Shown: positions 1-9,145 of the stretch, in pieces
Layout: each line of letters starts with the position of its first letter
Numbering within the stretch: the stretch's first letter is position 1
Assembly: GCF_005280585.1 (NCBI RefSeq)
Contig: NZ_SZVO01000004.1
Location: 124,001 to 188,000 of the forward strand
DNA length: 64,000 nucleotides
Source of the DNA: Dyadobacter frigoris
Lineage (GTDB): Bacteria; Bacteroidota; Bacteroidia; Cytophagales; Spirosomataceae
Direction of reading: 5' to 3'
Translations under genes and position numbers: made by a program
The notes under the pieces: generated by a model
The model's database searches: none
Seen by the model: the letters and a program-made list of their open reading frames with translations, nothing else
Told to the model about the DNA's origin: nothing

Positions 1-68
1 GGATTGATTGCCACAAACAGTAAAACGCTCTTGGCCAATATCTTTGTATTACAAAATATAAACAAAGG

Positions 69-833
69 ATGGAACAGAAAAATAAAATTGCACTTGTTAC
101 CGGCGGTAGTCGCGGATTAGGGAAAGACATGGCTTTGCGCCTTGCAGAAAAAGGAATTGATGTTATAATCACATATAATAGTCAGTTACATGATGCAGAA
201 AATGTTGTAGCCCAAATAAAAGAAAGCGGACGAAAAGCTGCCGCGCTTCAACTGAATACGGGCGATATAAAAGGTTTCGGCTCTTTTGTCTCCAAGTTGC
301 AAGAGATTTTAGAAAACACATTTGATGCAACCCATTTTGATTATCTGGTAAATAACGCTGGTATTGGCGGTTATCTTCCCATTGCTGATGTTACTGAGGA
401 AGCATTTGATGAATTGCTGAACATCCATTTTAAAGGTGTTTACTTTTTGACACAAAAAATGCTGCCGATTTTGAATGACGGTGGTGGTATTGTCAATGTA
501 TCATCCGGCCTAACCCGTATTTCTGTGCCCGGTTCTTCTGTTTACGCCTCGATGAAAGGTGCCATGGAAATTTTCACACGTTATCTGGCCAAAGAATACG
601 GGTCACGTGGTATCAGGGCAAACATTATAGCACCCGGCGCTGTAATGACAGATTTTGGTGGAGCGCATTTGAGAAATGATGAAAATCTGCAACAATTTAT
701 CAGTAACGTAACCGCGTTAGGCAGGCCGGGAGTTGCAGAAGATATTGGTGGTGTCGTCGCTTTTTTATGCTCGGAAGAAGCGCGCTGGGTTAATGGACAG
801 CGTATAGAAATTTCGGGAGGAATGCAGTTGTAA
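69..833 (+). CDS. SDR family NAD(P)-dependent oxidoreductase
   Basis: Classical short-chain dehydrogenase/reductase of 254 residues, the usual family length. The Rossmann cofactor motif TGGSRGLG is at residues 11-18, NNAG at 95-98, and the catalytic set is Ser145/146, Tyr159 and Lys163 (YASMK). The C-terminal stretch ending in an NGQRIEISGG-type motif matches the typical end of 3-oxoacyl-ACP-reductase-like SDRs. No acidic residue follows beta-strand 2, which suggests NADP(H) preference (inference). No signal peptide, so cytoplasmic. The ATG follows an AAAGG sequence. It appears monocistronic, closed by a strong hairpin just downstream. The substrate cannot be told from sequence. Confidence 0.93.
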   Translation: MEQKNKIALVTGGSRGLGKDMALRLAEKGIDVIITYNSQLHDAENVVAQIKESGRKAAALQLNTGDIKGFGSFVSKLQEILENTFDATHFDYLVNNAGIGGYLPIADVTEEAFDELLNIHFKGVYFLTQKMLPILNDGGGIVNVSSGLTRISVPGSSVYASMKGAMEIFTRYLAKEYGSRGIRANIIAPGAVMTDFGGAHLRNDENLQQFISNVTALGRPGVAEDIGGVVAFLCSEEARWVNGQRIEISGGMQL

Positions 834-856
834 TAAATTTGAACTGACTTATTGAC

Positions 857-890
857 CGCGGCACAGGAATCATCTGTGCCGCGATTTTTT
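857..890 (+). terminator. Intrinsic terminator after the SDR gene
   Basis: Perfect 10-bp GC-rich stem CGCGGCACAG (857-866) / CTGTGCCGCG (874-883) with a 7-nt loop, followed by six T residues. It lies 24 bp past the SDR stop codon. Confidence 0.85.
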
Positions 891-987
891 GGGTTGAAAG
901 CAATCAAAGATATTCCTTGGCCTTGAAAATCCATTTTGGAGCATTATTTATTTCCTGCCGTAAAAGCAGATTTAATTGTGCGGTGTG

Positions 988-1608
988 ATGCTGAACATGC
1001 CATATAAGGCAGGTTTTTTGCCAGAAAAACTTCCCGTTCCAACCCAATTCTGGTTTGAGTTTATAAAACTTTCCAATTCCGTTAATTGGTATCGTGCTCA
1101 TAATTCGAGTATTATCGATGGTTATCTGAAATATACCGCTTGGGCTGAGCTCGAAACCGTACCGGAAAAGATATTTATCAATATGGTTTTGTACCGATTG
1201 TTGTTTGCCCAGTCACTGGAAGAAGGTCAGGATTCGTTACCAAAACTCAGCAAAATCCTGGGAGATCCCAGAGGCGGTTCAGTGCAATTTATTACCGGCC
1301 TTGACCCATATTATCCGGATCATTACCCTATGAATGAGCAGGAAATCAATGAAGTTCTGGGCAAAACACATAGTCTGGCTGAGTTTGGTGTCAAGTTTCT
1401 GGATGATGTTCTGATAGAACCGGAGCTTACTTATTTATATCAAGCGGCTTCCATATGGAACAAACAGCCGGATTTAGTGACATTAATAAAAGATCACAAA
1501 CCTGCTTATCCCTCCGGTAAAGAATTTCCGGATACCTTTAAAAGCTTGATAATGAATATATTGATTTGGTTTAGAAACTTATTTGCCAGAAAAAATAAAT
1601 TTAACTAA
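988..1608 (+). CDS. Hypothetical protein upstream of a decayed FAD/NAD(P)-binding gene
   Basis: About 206 residues, not recognised. It is acidic and aromatic-rich in the middle, with a hydrophobic stretch near the end (LIMNILIWFRNLF) and a basic tail; no signal peptide. The reading frame opens immediately after an in-frame TAA at 973, so a TTG at 976 or ATG at 988 or 997 could be the start; ATG 988 is chosen. The next gene begins 22 bp downstream on the same strand and is the disrupted FAD/NAD(P)-binding gene, so the two probably formed an operon. Because that partner is dead, this gene may be an orphan drifting towards loss, and its own 5' end may already be truncated. Confidence 0.6.
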   Translation: MLNMPYKAGFLPEKLPVPTQFWFEFIKLSNSVNWYRAHNSSIIDGYLKYTAWAELETVPEKIFINMVLYRLLFAQSLEEGQDSLPKLSKILGDPRGGSVQFITGLDPYYPDHYPMNEQEINEVLGKTHSLAEFGVKFLDDVLIEPELTYLYQAASIWNKQPDLVTLIKDHKPAYPSGKEFPDTFKSLIMNILIWFRNLFARKNKFN

Positions 1609-1630
1609 TAAGAGCTCAGCTGCAACCCGA

Positions 1631-2834
1631 ATGGAAACCCCGAAAAAGAAAATTGTAATACTTGGCGGTGGCATGGCCTCGCTATCTGCGGCTTATCTTT
1701 ACTTACAGAATTTGTCCCGGAATTGGGTAAATGGACAAACTGGCCGCTGATATTTCCTGAAACCGATGAACAGCCGGGAATAGGCGGGCCTTTGCCGATG
1801 TGGACGTTGATTGAAAAAGGCCTCGCACTTTCTATAGAAATGCTTTTGGGTAGTCCATATTCCAGGAAAACCGGTTCATTTGCTGCCAGGATTCTGAGTC
1901 GTTTTTTTTCAAAATACTTAAATGGGGTTCGACAAAAAGATCAGGAAAACAAAGGGTGCATGTACTTTTTGTTAAAGCCATTTTTGGGAGAAGGCGGAAT
2001 AATCGAGCGGATGGTAAAAAAGGAAATGGCCCATATTACGGAGGCGTTGAAAATGTTAAAATAATCCGGGGTAGACAATAAACATCAGCATCATAGCCTG
2101 ATTCTGGATTTGATTGAAAGGGAAATCAGGCATATAGAAAAAGAAGGACTGCCTTATGCAGAAGATGAGCAGGAAAAAGAGACACATGGCGATCGGCATT
2201 TGTTTTGCTTATTACAATATCAAAGGTATTCTTAAAGACGTGTATGATCCTGTCACTGAAAACTTTGATTTCACCAAAATCGATCAGTACGATTACCGCC
2301 AGTGGCTGTCCATGCAGGGCGCTCCGCAGTGGTTAGTGGATTCGGTAATTGTCCGTTTTTTTTACACCGGTACTTTTGCGCAAACCTTTACCACCGTTTT
2401 CAGACCATCAGTTTCAGGCTGGTGAAAATGCCAGATTGAAAGATGCCTTCGAACAATGGCTGCAGGATAATTCCGCATGGTTTTGGCCAAAAGGGGCAAC
2501 CTACTTATATCCGCAAGGCCTGAATTTTCAATTATTGGCTGATCCCAACAATTCTGCTGATGGTTACGATCGTTTTTTAAGTCAGTTTTTCAGGGCAAAT
2601 GTAAGACCGACAGATCATTACACACTTTCCGTTCCAAATAGTGCCCTTTACAGATTGAAAGCAGATGCGAGCGGTTTTGCTAATTTATTTCTGTGTGGAG
2701 ACTGGATTGATTTTGGAGGTAACGTAGGTTACATTGATGGAACGATTCAATCCGGCCAGCAGGCAGCTCAGGCGTTGCGCACAAAAATGAATCTGGGTGG
2801 ACACAAAGAAATCTGGTCAGCGCTTAAAGCTTAA
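1631..2834 (+). pseudogene. Decayed FAD/NAD(P)-binding oxidoreductase (multiple deletions and frameshifts)
   Basis: An ATG at 1631 begins a typical dinucleotide-binding start (IVILGGGMASLSAAYLY), but the frame hits TGA around 1748. A second frame from about 1709 to 2064 continues with a WTNWPLIFPE segment, a third from 2156 to 2425 contains MAIGICFAYYNIKGILKDVY, and a fourth from 2349 to 2834 carries the C-terminal FAD-binding signature FLCGDWIDFGGNVGYIDG. Together these resemble a large amine-oxidase-like NAD(P)-binding protein (intact relatives are, from memory, much longer) with internal stretches missing. The remnant is about 1.2 kb, too short for the full family, so deletions as well as frameshifts are inferred. 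None of the fragments should be annotated as a functional gene. Confidence 0.8.
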
Positions 2835-2850
2835 TGTCTAAAATGAAGTG

Positions 2851-2884
2851 AAACAGGCCGTTTTTTTTGAAAACGGTCTGTTTT
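2851..2884 (+). terminator. Hairpin terminator after the FAD-protein remnant
   Basis: Stem AAACAGGCCGTTTT (2851-2864) pairs with AAAACGGTCTGTTT (2870-2883) with one G-T wobble; A and T runs on both flanks mean it could work in both directions. It survives 17 bp past the pseudogene stop. Confidence 0.7.
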
Positions 2885-2959
2885 GTTCCACCCTGGTTAA
2901 CCTGTGTTTATATTCATTGTGAAGAAGAACAATTCAACAGTCAGAAGATTTTGATTTTA

Positions 2960-3303
2960 TTAATGAAAGATTTGTTTTTCTTCAACTTCTTTGAAAATTG
3001 TCATGCCTCTGCCTGTCGGGTTAATCAATAAATGGAACTCATCAATCTTTGCTGGCATCAGTTATCTTATTTGCCGCTTCGAATTCAGGATCGTCATGAT
3101 TTGATGCTATTTTAGCCCAATAAGGAATAAATCCTTCTGCCGGTTTTCGTCCAAGAAACGATGCAGTCAACAGGATCGATTATTTCTTTGATGTAATTTT
3201 TAAGTTCCTCATCCCAATCCCATACCATCCATTCCATTTGCCCATTTGGTCCGGCGATGCATCCATCAAGGCTGATTTGAACCTGAAGTTTTAGTTTTCT
3301 CTT
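2960..3303 (-). pseudogene. Decayed dihydrofolate-reductase-like (RibD C-terminal family) gene
   Basis: Reverse-strand translation in three pieces gives a recognisable member of the small DHFR/RibD-C family. The first piece reads KLKLQVQISLDGCIAGPNG then MEWMVWDWDEELKNYI; a frame change near 3165 leads to LGRKPAEGFIPYWAKIAS; a further break with an apparent deletion leads to KIDEFHLLINPTGRGMTIF. The codon where the initiator ATG is expected (3301-3303) reads AAG. Intact members are roughly 180 residues, so the central segment (NADPH-binding strand and helix) is missing. This accounts for most of the otherwise gene-free stretch 2885-3622; the rest (3304-3622) is AT-rich with nothing recognisable. 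Confidence 0.8.
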
Positions 3304-3622
3304 GATGTGTTTTAGTTATGTTTTTACAAAATTAATTGGTAAGATTTTTATCGATGCGGTGCATACGCGCCTAAAAATGGGGTAACTGCGACATTTTATT
3401 TATCTGAACTTAGGATAAATATTACGGGGTTTCAGATAAAGTAGGTTACGGTATTTTCGTCTTTTAGTTACACTTATATGTTGATGACTATTTTGATCAT
3501 TTGCTACGCAGATTTTTCTAAAATTCGGAGACAATAAATAATTTTAATGATATAGATTTTTGATAATCAGGTAAGTGAAAACAGCCCCCAGGGGCTGTGC
3601 ACTGATGTAAATATCCTAAACC

Positions 3623-6379
3623 ATGACCTTAAATATGCCAAAATCACCAGTGTCGCCAGACTTCATACCAACCATAAAACGCAGAGATTTTATAACAAAA
3701 AGCAGCATTCTTACAATCGGGTTTTTGTTTTCGCGGCACTTAGGCTGGTCCCGATCTCTGAAACCTGTCGGCTATCCTGTCCATAATATTCCTGTAAATA
3801 AAAATCTTGATTTGCTCTGGGTCAAATCATTATATCAAAGAGGAAAGCCGACCATTTATTTGAAAAGCAGAAATGAGTTAAAATACATCGGAATGCCCGT
3901 TGGCGGACTTCATGCCGGAACAGTATATCTGGGCGGAGATGGAAGACTCTGGCTCTGGGGAATTTACAATGAATCCGAAGAACCAAAAAATGAAGGAATT
4001 GATCCAAAAACGGTACTTTGGAATGATGGAAATACGGTCAGGAAAATACGATCAAGGGATGGTGCTTCCTATGTTGAACCGGCAATCGCCGAAAATAAAC
4101 GCGTTTTAGAGCAGGGTTTTGCAGTCCGGATTTTATATAAAGGAAAGGTTTTCATTAAAGAATTGAACGAGAATCATTGGGATGAAGTAAGTTTTCAGGC
4201 AACGTATCCCACGGCAATTGTCCAATATACAGATCATCATTTGCCGGTTTCCATTATCCTGACCGGATATTCACCATTCATTCCGATGGATGCGGATAAC
4301 TCGTCACTTCCTGCGACGATTCTGCGCATTGAAGTGAAAAATCTTTCCAGTGAAAAAATAGAAGTATCGCTGATTGGCTGGATGGAGAATGGTGCCAGCA
4401 AATTATCTGCTAAAAAAGGTGATGGAAAAAAGGTAAATTCTGTCATGCCATCAGAGAAATTTAAAGGTATTTTTTCGGAATTTAATTTTTCGAAAAACGG
4501 TTTGTTTACGGCGACAGATTCGGGAACCACATCTTTTGCAATACTTAATCCGAAAGCAGGAGTTCACACTGCTTTTAATACCTGGCCGGTAACAGATGCA
4601 GGTTTTACGTCCGGATTTTCTCAAAATTCAGAAATGGAAGCGCCTGAAAAACTTATCGGTGCACTTTTTACTTCGAAAACGTTAGTTGGCGGAGCGTCAA
4701 TGAAGGAAGATTTCATCATCAGTCGGCATTTTAATAATCCCAATGACAAGCTTAAAGAATTGGTAAAAGACGCCAAAGAGGGATATTATTACGGAACAAA
4801 ATTTAAAAATGCAGGAGAAGTTACCGAATATATTGCCTCTCATTTTGATCAATTATCTGCTCAAACTGAATTATGGCAGAGGACGTGGAACGATTCTACG
4901 TTGCCGCACTGGTTTTTAGAAAGAACATTTGTTAACATTGGAACGCTGGCAACGGCAAATACATACCGTTTCGCGAGCGGTCGTTTCTGGGGTTGGGAAG
5001 GGGTAGGAGCCTGCGCCGGAACTTGTACACACGTTTGGCAATATGCACAATCGATGGGCAGGATCTTTCCTGAACTGGAACGAATTCTTCGTCAAAATGT
5101 AGATTTAGGTGTAGGTTTTCGTCCGGATTCAGGGGCTATTATATTCCGGGCTGAGAACGAAAGTCGGCCTGCTATCGACGGACAGGCAGGTACGATTTTA
5201 AGGTTTTACAGAGAACACCAAATGTCAGCCAATGACGACTTTTTAAAAACGAACTGGCAGAACATAAAAAAAGCGATGCAGTTTATGCTTGCTCAGGATA
5301 AAAATGGCGACGGTATGACGGATACGCCGATGGAAAATACACTGGATGCAGTCTGGGAAGGAGAAATTGCCTGGATCGTAGGTCTTTGCATCGCAGCGGC
5401 CCGGGCTGGACAGGCAATGGCGGAAGATATGGGTGATGCCGATTTTAGCCTGGTTTGTAAAACCTACCTTGAAAAAGGCAGGAAAAACATGGAAGAGCAA
5501 CTGTTCAACGGCGAGTACTTTATTCATAAACCAGACGCCGCACAAGGGCGCAAAAAATTAGGTTCTTACAATACCTGCCATATTGATCAGGTTTATGGGC
5601 AAAGCTGGGCACATCAGGTTGGTTTACCAAGAGTTTTGGACAAGGAAAAAACTTTGTCAGCATTGCGTTCACTTTGGAAATATAATTTTACGATGGATGT
5701 GGGGCCTTATATTAAAACCCACCAGGGCGGTCGTCCCTATGCGGTTTCTGGCGAAGGCGGGATGGTCATGAACACTAATCCCCATAATGAAGACAAGCCT
5801 TATGGGGAGAATGAAAGCTGGCAGCTTGGTTATTTCCACGAGTGCATGAGCGGGTTTGAACATCAGGTAGCGGCCCACATGATGGCGGAAGGTATGGTCG
5901 ATCAGTCGCTAACGATGACACGCGCGATCCACGACCGTCACCACGCAGCTAAAAGAAATCCCTATAATGAAATTGAATGCAGTGATCATTACGCCCGGGC
6001 TATGGCCAGTTACGGTACATTCATTTCTGCCTGCGGTTTCGAATATCACGGCCCGAAAGGTTATATGGCTTTTGATCCGAAAATTACCCCTGAAAACTTC
6101 AAAGCACCTTTTACTTCGGCCGAAGGCTGGGGTACATTTAAACAATCGCAAACGGCTGGAAAACAATTGAATACGATTGAAATCATATATGGTAAATTAC
6201 GATTGAGAACATTTGCTATAAAAGCTGCAAAAGGAATGGTCATTAAGAATGTTCTGGCAAAAATGAATGGAAAAAGCCACGAAGTGAGTTTTCGGAAAGA
6301 GGAAGATAGGTATATTATTGATTTTAAATCTGATCTGGAATTGACGCCGTTGCAGAAGCTGGAATTGATTTTGAGTTGA
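3623..6379 (+). CDS. GH116 family glycosyl hydrolase, Tat-exported
   Basis: 918 residues. The N-terminus has a twin-arginine leader (KRRDFITKSS around residues 18-27 followed by a hydrophobic run), so export through Tat to the periplasm is likely. Residues about 80-430 form the beta-sandwich N-terminal domain with the GMPVGGLHAGTVYLGGDG motif; about 440-880 form the (alpha/alpha)6 catalytic domain of GH116 (GBA2/DUF608-like), which cleaves beta-glucosides or beta-xylosides. The acid/base candidate is Asp575 in the ENTLDAVWEGE segment, aligned from memory with the NTYD motif of characterised GH116 enzymes. The nucleophile Glu was not placed with certainty. It sits alone on the plus strand; an aldehyde dehydrogenase remnant follows. 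The exact sugar is unknown. Confidence 0.85.
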   Translation: MTLNMPKSPVSPDFIPTIKRRDFITKSSILTIGFLFSRHLGWSRSLKPVGYPVHNIPVNKNLDLLWVKSLYQRGKPTIYLKSRNELKYIGMPVGGLHAGTVYLGGDGRLWLWGIYNESEEPKNEGIDPKTVLWNDGNTVRKIRSRDGASYVEPAIAENKRVLEQGFAVRILYKGKVFIKELNENHWDEVSFQATYPTAIVQYTDHHLPVSIILTGYSPFIPMDADNSSLPATILRIEVKNLSSEKIEVSLIGWMENGASKLSAKKGDGKKVNSVMPSEKFKGIFSEFNFSKNGLFTATDSGTTSFAILNPKAGVHTAFNTWPVTDAGFTSGFSQNSEMEAPEKLIGALFTSKTLVGGASMKEDFIISRHFNNPNDKLKELVKDAKEGYYYGTKFKNAGEVTEYIASHFDQLSAQTELWQRTWNDSTLPHWFLERTFVNIGTLATANTYRFASGRFWGWEGVGACAGTCTHVWQYAQSMGRIFPELERILRQNVDLGVGFRPDSGAIIFRAENESRPAIDGQAGTILRFYREHQMSANDDFLKTNWQNIKKAMQFMLAQDKNGDGMTDTPMENTLDAVWEGEIAWIVGLCIAAARAGQAMAEDMGDADFSLVCKTYLEKGRKNMEEQLFNGEYFIHKPDAAQGRKKLGSYNTCHIDQVYGQSWAHQVGLPRVLDKEKTLSALRSLWKYNFTMDVGPYIKTHQGGRPYAVSGEGGMVMNTNPHNEDKPYGENESWQLGYFHECMSGFEHQVAAHMMAEGMVDQSLTMTRAIHDRHHAAKRNPYNEIECSDHYARAMASYGTFISACGFEYHGPKGYMAFDPKITPENFKAPFTSAEGWGTFKQSQTAGKQLNTIEIIYGKLRLRTFAIKAAKGMVIKNVLAKMNGKSHEVSFRKEEDRYIIDFKSDLELTPLQKLELILS

Positions 6380-6516
6380 TCGTCTTGCATTAAATATGAA
6401 GCGACTAACCATCCGGAATTCCTTTTTTTGTAATTATGGATACATTGTAAAACCAATATTATAACAATGAATTTCAAGACAAAAGTTCTTTTGTTCAACA
6501 GGGTTTTAATTGCCGT

Positions 6517-6873
6517 GACAACTTCGCTGATTACATCAAACCAACATTATTCGCCGACGTAAATAACAACATGCACATTGCAAGAGAAGAAATATTTGGC
6601 GCCGTCGTAGTAATGATTCCGTACAAAGATGAAGCAGATGCAATAAGAATTTCCAACGACTCTCATTATGGTTTAGCAGGTTCTGTTCTTACCGAAAATC
6701 GAGGACATGGCTTGGAAATAGCAAGACAAATCAGAACTGGCCGGATGAGTATAAATGACAATTTTGGCAATTTCGACTGTCCTTTTGGTGGCTATAAACA
6801 AAGCGGTATTGGCAGAGAATTTGGCTCGTTTGGTATCTGTGAATATGTTGAGCAGAAAGCAATTTTTGTGTAA
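6517..6873 (+). pseudogene. C-terminal remnant of an aldehyde dehydrogenase
   Basis: Only the last quarter of an NAD(P)-dependent aldehyde dehydrogenase is present. The open frame runs through YIKPTLFADVNNNMHIAREE, the conserved EEIFG motif, SNDSHYGLAGSVLT and the C-terminal PFGGYKQSGIGREFG motif to a normal stop. The cofactor-binding domain, the catalytic Glu and the catalytic Cys are all absent. Upstream the sequence loses similarity around 6520, so the gene lost its 5' three-quarters by deletion. An internal ATG at 6571 could start a 100-residue peptide, but it could not be an active enzyme. Confidence 0.85.
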
Positions 6874-6886
6874 AAGTAATCAGATA

Positions 6887-6925
6887 AAATCTCCTGATCA
6901 CAAATTTGCTGTGATCAGGAGATTT
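6887..6925. terminator. Bidirectional terminator between convergent genes
   Basis: Perfect 16-bp stem AAATCTCCTGATCACA (6887-6902) / TGTGATCAGGAGATTT (6910-6925), 7-nt loop, A/T runs on both sides. It lies between the ALDH remnant (plus) and the GH125 gene (minus). Confidence 0.85.
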
Positions 6926-6935
6926 ATCATTTTTC

Positions 6936-8351
6936 TTATGAAAATAATTGTGGTTTGGCTTTATAAGTTTCCCACAAAAACTCCCCAAATAAAGTATTTG
7001 CCCAGGCAAACCATGATCTTGTAAATTTGGTTGGATCGTCCTTATGGAAAGATTCATGCATAAAACCGGTACCGCCATGGCTCTTTTTCAGCATATCAAT
7101 ACAGGATTTTATCTCTTTGTCATTGTTGCTTGTCAGTCCGCGGATAATAATTCCCAGCGGCCAGATCATGTCCAGACCTATATGCGGTCCGCCTATTCCT
7201 TCGCCGGCTTTTCCTTTGAAAAAGAAAGGATTATTTAACGATAACAGCATTTTACGGGTATTCTGATATACCGGGTCACTTACCGGCAGTGCATCCAGAT
7301 ATGGCAACCCCAAAAGACTTGGCACATTGGCATCATCCATCAAATTGTAGCTTCCGTAACCATTCACTTCGTAAGCGTATACTTTGCCAAATTCCTTGCT
7401 ATCCACGACTGCGTGCACTTTTAATGCATTTTCCACTTCCACAGCAAGCGCAGTTAATTCAGCTGCGGCGGCTTTGTCGCCAGATATTTTTTCAACCATT
7501 TTTGCAGCTTGTTTCAAGCTGACAACAGCGAAGAAATTAGATGGTATAAGGAAGGAATAAATCGTCGCGTCATCACTTGGACGGAATGCGGAACAAATCA
7601 AACCAACTGGTTTTACCGGATATCCATATCCACCCATCGGAACGCCATCCGTTGCCCAGGAAGTTTTGCGCTGAAAATGATAAGGTCCGTTATCCTTTTT
7701 TCTCTGTTGTTCTTTAAACGTTTTCAGCGTAAGCATGATCGCTTCTTTCCATTTGGCGTCAAAAGGCGTTGTGTCGCCGGTCAATTGCCAGTAACGATGT
7801 GCAAGGCGAATAGGATAACACAATGAATCTATTTCCCATTTGCGCTCATGCAAGCCGGGTTTCATATCCGTTTCATCCGTTTTCCATTCACCCGTTTTGT
7901 TGGCATCGTCATAAAAAGCATTGGCATAAGGATCTCTCAAAATGCATACAGCCTGACGATTGATTACACCGGCTATCAATTGCTGAAGCGTTTTGTCTTT
8001 TTTGATAAAATCAAGATAAGGCCAAACCTGCGCAGTGCTGTCACGCAGCCACATCGCATCAATATCTCCCGTAATTACATAAGTATCAGGTTTTTCGCCT
8101 TTGCCGTTATAGGTCACGGTGGTATCCAGCGTATTTGGAAAACAATTCCCAAAAAGCCATCCAAGTTCTTTGTCTTTAATTGCCGACTGAAATTCGAGGA
8201 TAGAATCTTCGATCACCTTGCTGCTGAATTTCCGTTCACCGGGATTTACTCTCACAACCGGAAAATCAGGATTGGCAAAGGCTGGTATTTTACCGATCAT
8301 AAGACCTGTACCTAACAAGGCAGTACTTTTTATAAATGTGCTTCTTTTCAT
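6936..8351 (-). CDS. GH125 family exo-alpha-1,6-mannosidase
   Basis: 471 residues, typical for metal-independent GH125 enzymes, which remove terminal alpha-1,6-linked mannose by inversion using an (alpha/alpha)6 barrel. Family motifs are visible: DIDAMWLRDSTAQVWPY around residue 95-110, FRPSDDATIY with Asp260/Asp261, and GGTGFMHESF with Glu433. By comparison with the Clostridium perfringens enzyme (from memory), the Asp in the FRPSDD motif is the general acid and the Glu in FMHESF the general base. The N-terminus MKRSTFIKSTALLGTGL looks like a Tat-type leader with the second arginine lost, or a Sec leader, so periplasmic location is likely. It converges on the ALDH remnant and stands alone. 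Confidence 0.92.
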   Translation of the reverse strand: MKRSTFIKSTALLGTGLMIGKIPAFANPDFPVVRVNPGERKFSSKVIEDSILEFQSAIKDKELGWLFGNCFPNTLDTTVTYNGKGEKPDTYVITGDIDAMWLRDSTAQVWPYLDFIKKDKTLQQLIAGVINRQAVCILRDPYANAFYDDANKTGEWKTDETDMKPGLHERKWEIDSLCYPIRLAHRYWQLTGDTTPFDAKWKEAIMLTLKTFKEQQRKKDNGPYHFQRKTSWATDGVPMGGYGYPVKPVGLICSAFRPSDDATIYSFLIPSNFFAVVSLKQAAKMVEKISGDKAAAAELTALAVEVENALKVHAVVDSKEFGKVYAYEVNGYGSYNLMDDANVPSLLGLPYLDALPVSDPVYQNTRKMLLSLNNPFFFKGKAGEGIGGPHIGLDMIWPLGIIIRGLTSNNDKEIKSCIDMLKKSHGGTGFMHESFHKDDPTKFTRSWFAWANTLFGEFLWETYKAKPQLFS

Positions 8352-8607
8352 AGAAAATTGTAAAAATAAAATTGCTCGTTGCGACGGTATGCTATCTGCA
8401 ATCCACTAAAATAAGATTATATAATGGAGAAATTGTTTTAACATCACAAATAACGTGTTTAAACAAATTGCTGGATAGCTTGATCATACATTTTATTTTG
8501 TACGATGAAAGGATTGGCATTGACAGCAGGTTCCGGAAAGAAAGATGATTTATTTAGTTCGGGCGAAAGTTAAGGCGGGAAAGCCACAAAGAATTAATAA
8601 AAATAGA

Positions 8608-8646
8608 CATAACCAAAGTTACCAATTTTTGGTAACTTTGGTTATG
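8608..8646. repeat. Perfect 18-bp inverted repeat upstream of parD remnant
   Basis: CATAACCAAAGTTACCAA (8608-8625) and its exact reverse complement (8629-8646) are separated by three T residues. It ends 24 bp before the parD start, the place of an autoregulatory operator in ParDE-type operons. It could alternatively be a transcript hairpin. The stretch 8352-8607 upstream of it shows no gene. Confidence 0.8.
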
Positions 8647-8670
8647 GTAAAATGAAAAAACATTTACGCG

Positions 8671-8919
8671 ATGGGCAAAAATACATCCATATCAATTGGT
8701 CAATATTTTGATTTATTTATTTAAAATCAAATTGATACAGGCCGGTATACATCAACTAGTGAGGTAGTTCGGGCAGCACTACGTTTATTAGAAGAAGAAG
8801 AGCAAAAACTGAAATTATTGCGGCAAGCACTTATTGAAGGGGAAGTGAGTGGTTGGGTGGAAAATTTTAATCCGGCAGACTTCAAGGCTAAATTAAAGAA
8901 GAACGCCCCCGGCCAATGA
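8671..8919 (+). pseudogene. ParD-family antitoxin, interrupted by an in-frame stop
   Basis: Read through, the 82-residue product starts MGKNTSISIGQYFDLFI, hits TAA at codon 18, then continues in the same frame with NQIDTGRYTSTSEVVRAALR and an acidic/coiled tail. This is the ribbon-helix-helix ParD/CopG type antitoxin: the GRYTSTSEVVRAALRLLEEEE segment is the family signature. It overlaps the next frame by ATGA, the standard coupling of antitoxin and toxin. The single stop inactivates it unless translation restarts, for which no good start codon is seen. Confidence 0.85.
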
Positions 8920-9086
8920 GTAAGTATAAACTAACCTAGCTCGCGGAGCATGACCTGGAAAAGATTTGGGAGTATACTGTCAATGAATGGTCACTGAACC
9001 AGGCAGAAAAGTATATTGACAGTTGGCGCCCTAACAAGATGGAATGTAATTATTCAGCTATAGCGCGAATCTGGAAATTTACATGA
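8916..9086 (+). pseudogene. ParE-family toxin remnant
   Basis: ATG at 8916 overlaps the parD stop. The frame reads MSKYKLT, a TAG stop at codon 8, then LAEHDLEKIWEYTVNEWS and NQAEKYIDSW, which is the N-terminal half of a RelE/ParE-superfamily toxin. After about residue 38 the family sequence is lost and the frame ends at 9086. Intact ParE proteins are about 95-100 residues, so the catalytic C-terminal half is missing. The toxin is therefore dead twice over (nonsense and truncation). Confidence 0.85.
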
Positions 9087-9145
9087 TAATTCCTTGCGGT
9101 GTTGTAAATAAAAGTTAGGTCCCATTTTAATTTTTTATAAATACA

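Noticed and set aside
6061..6498. 145-codon minus-strand frame at the end of GH116
   Set aside because: Mostly antisense to GH116, with no promoter-like or family features.
6571..6873. Treating the 100-codon aldehyde dehydrogenase piece as a working gene
   Set aside because: Lacks the cofactor domain and catalytic Cys and Glu; best called a remnant.
7848..8315. 155-codon plus-strand frame
   Set aside because: Entirely antisense to the well-supported GH125 gene and has no family signature.
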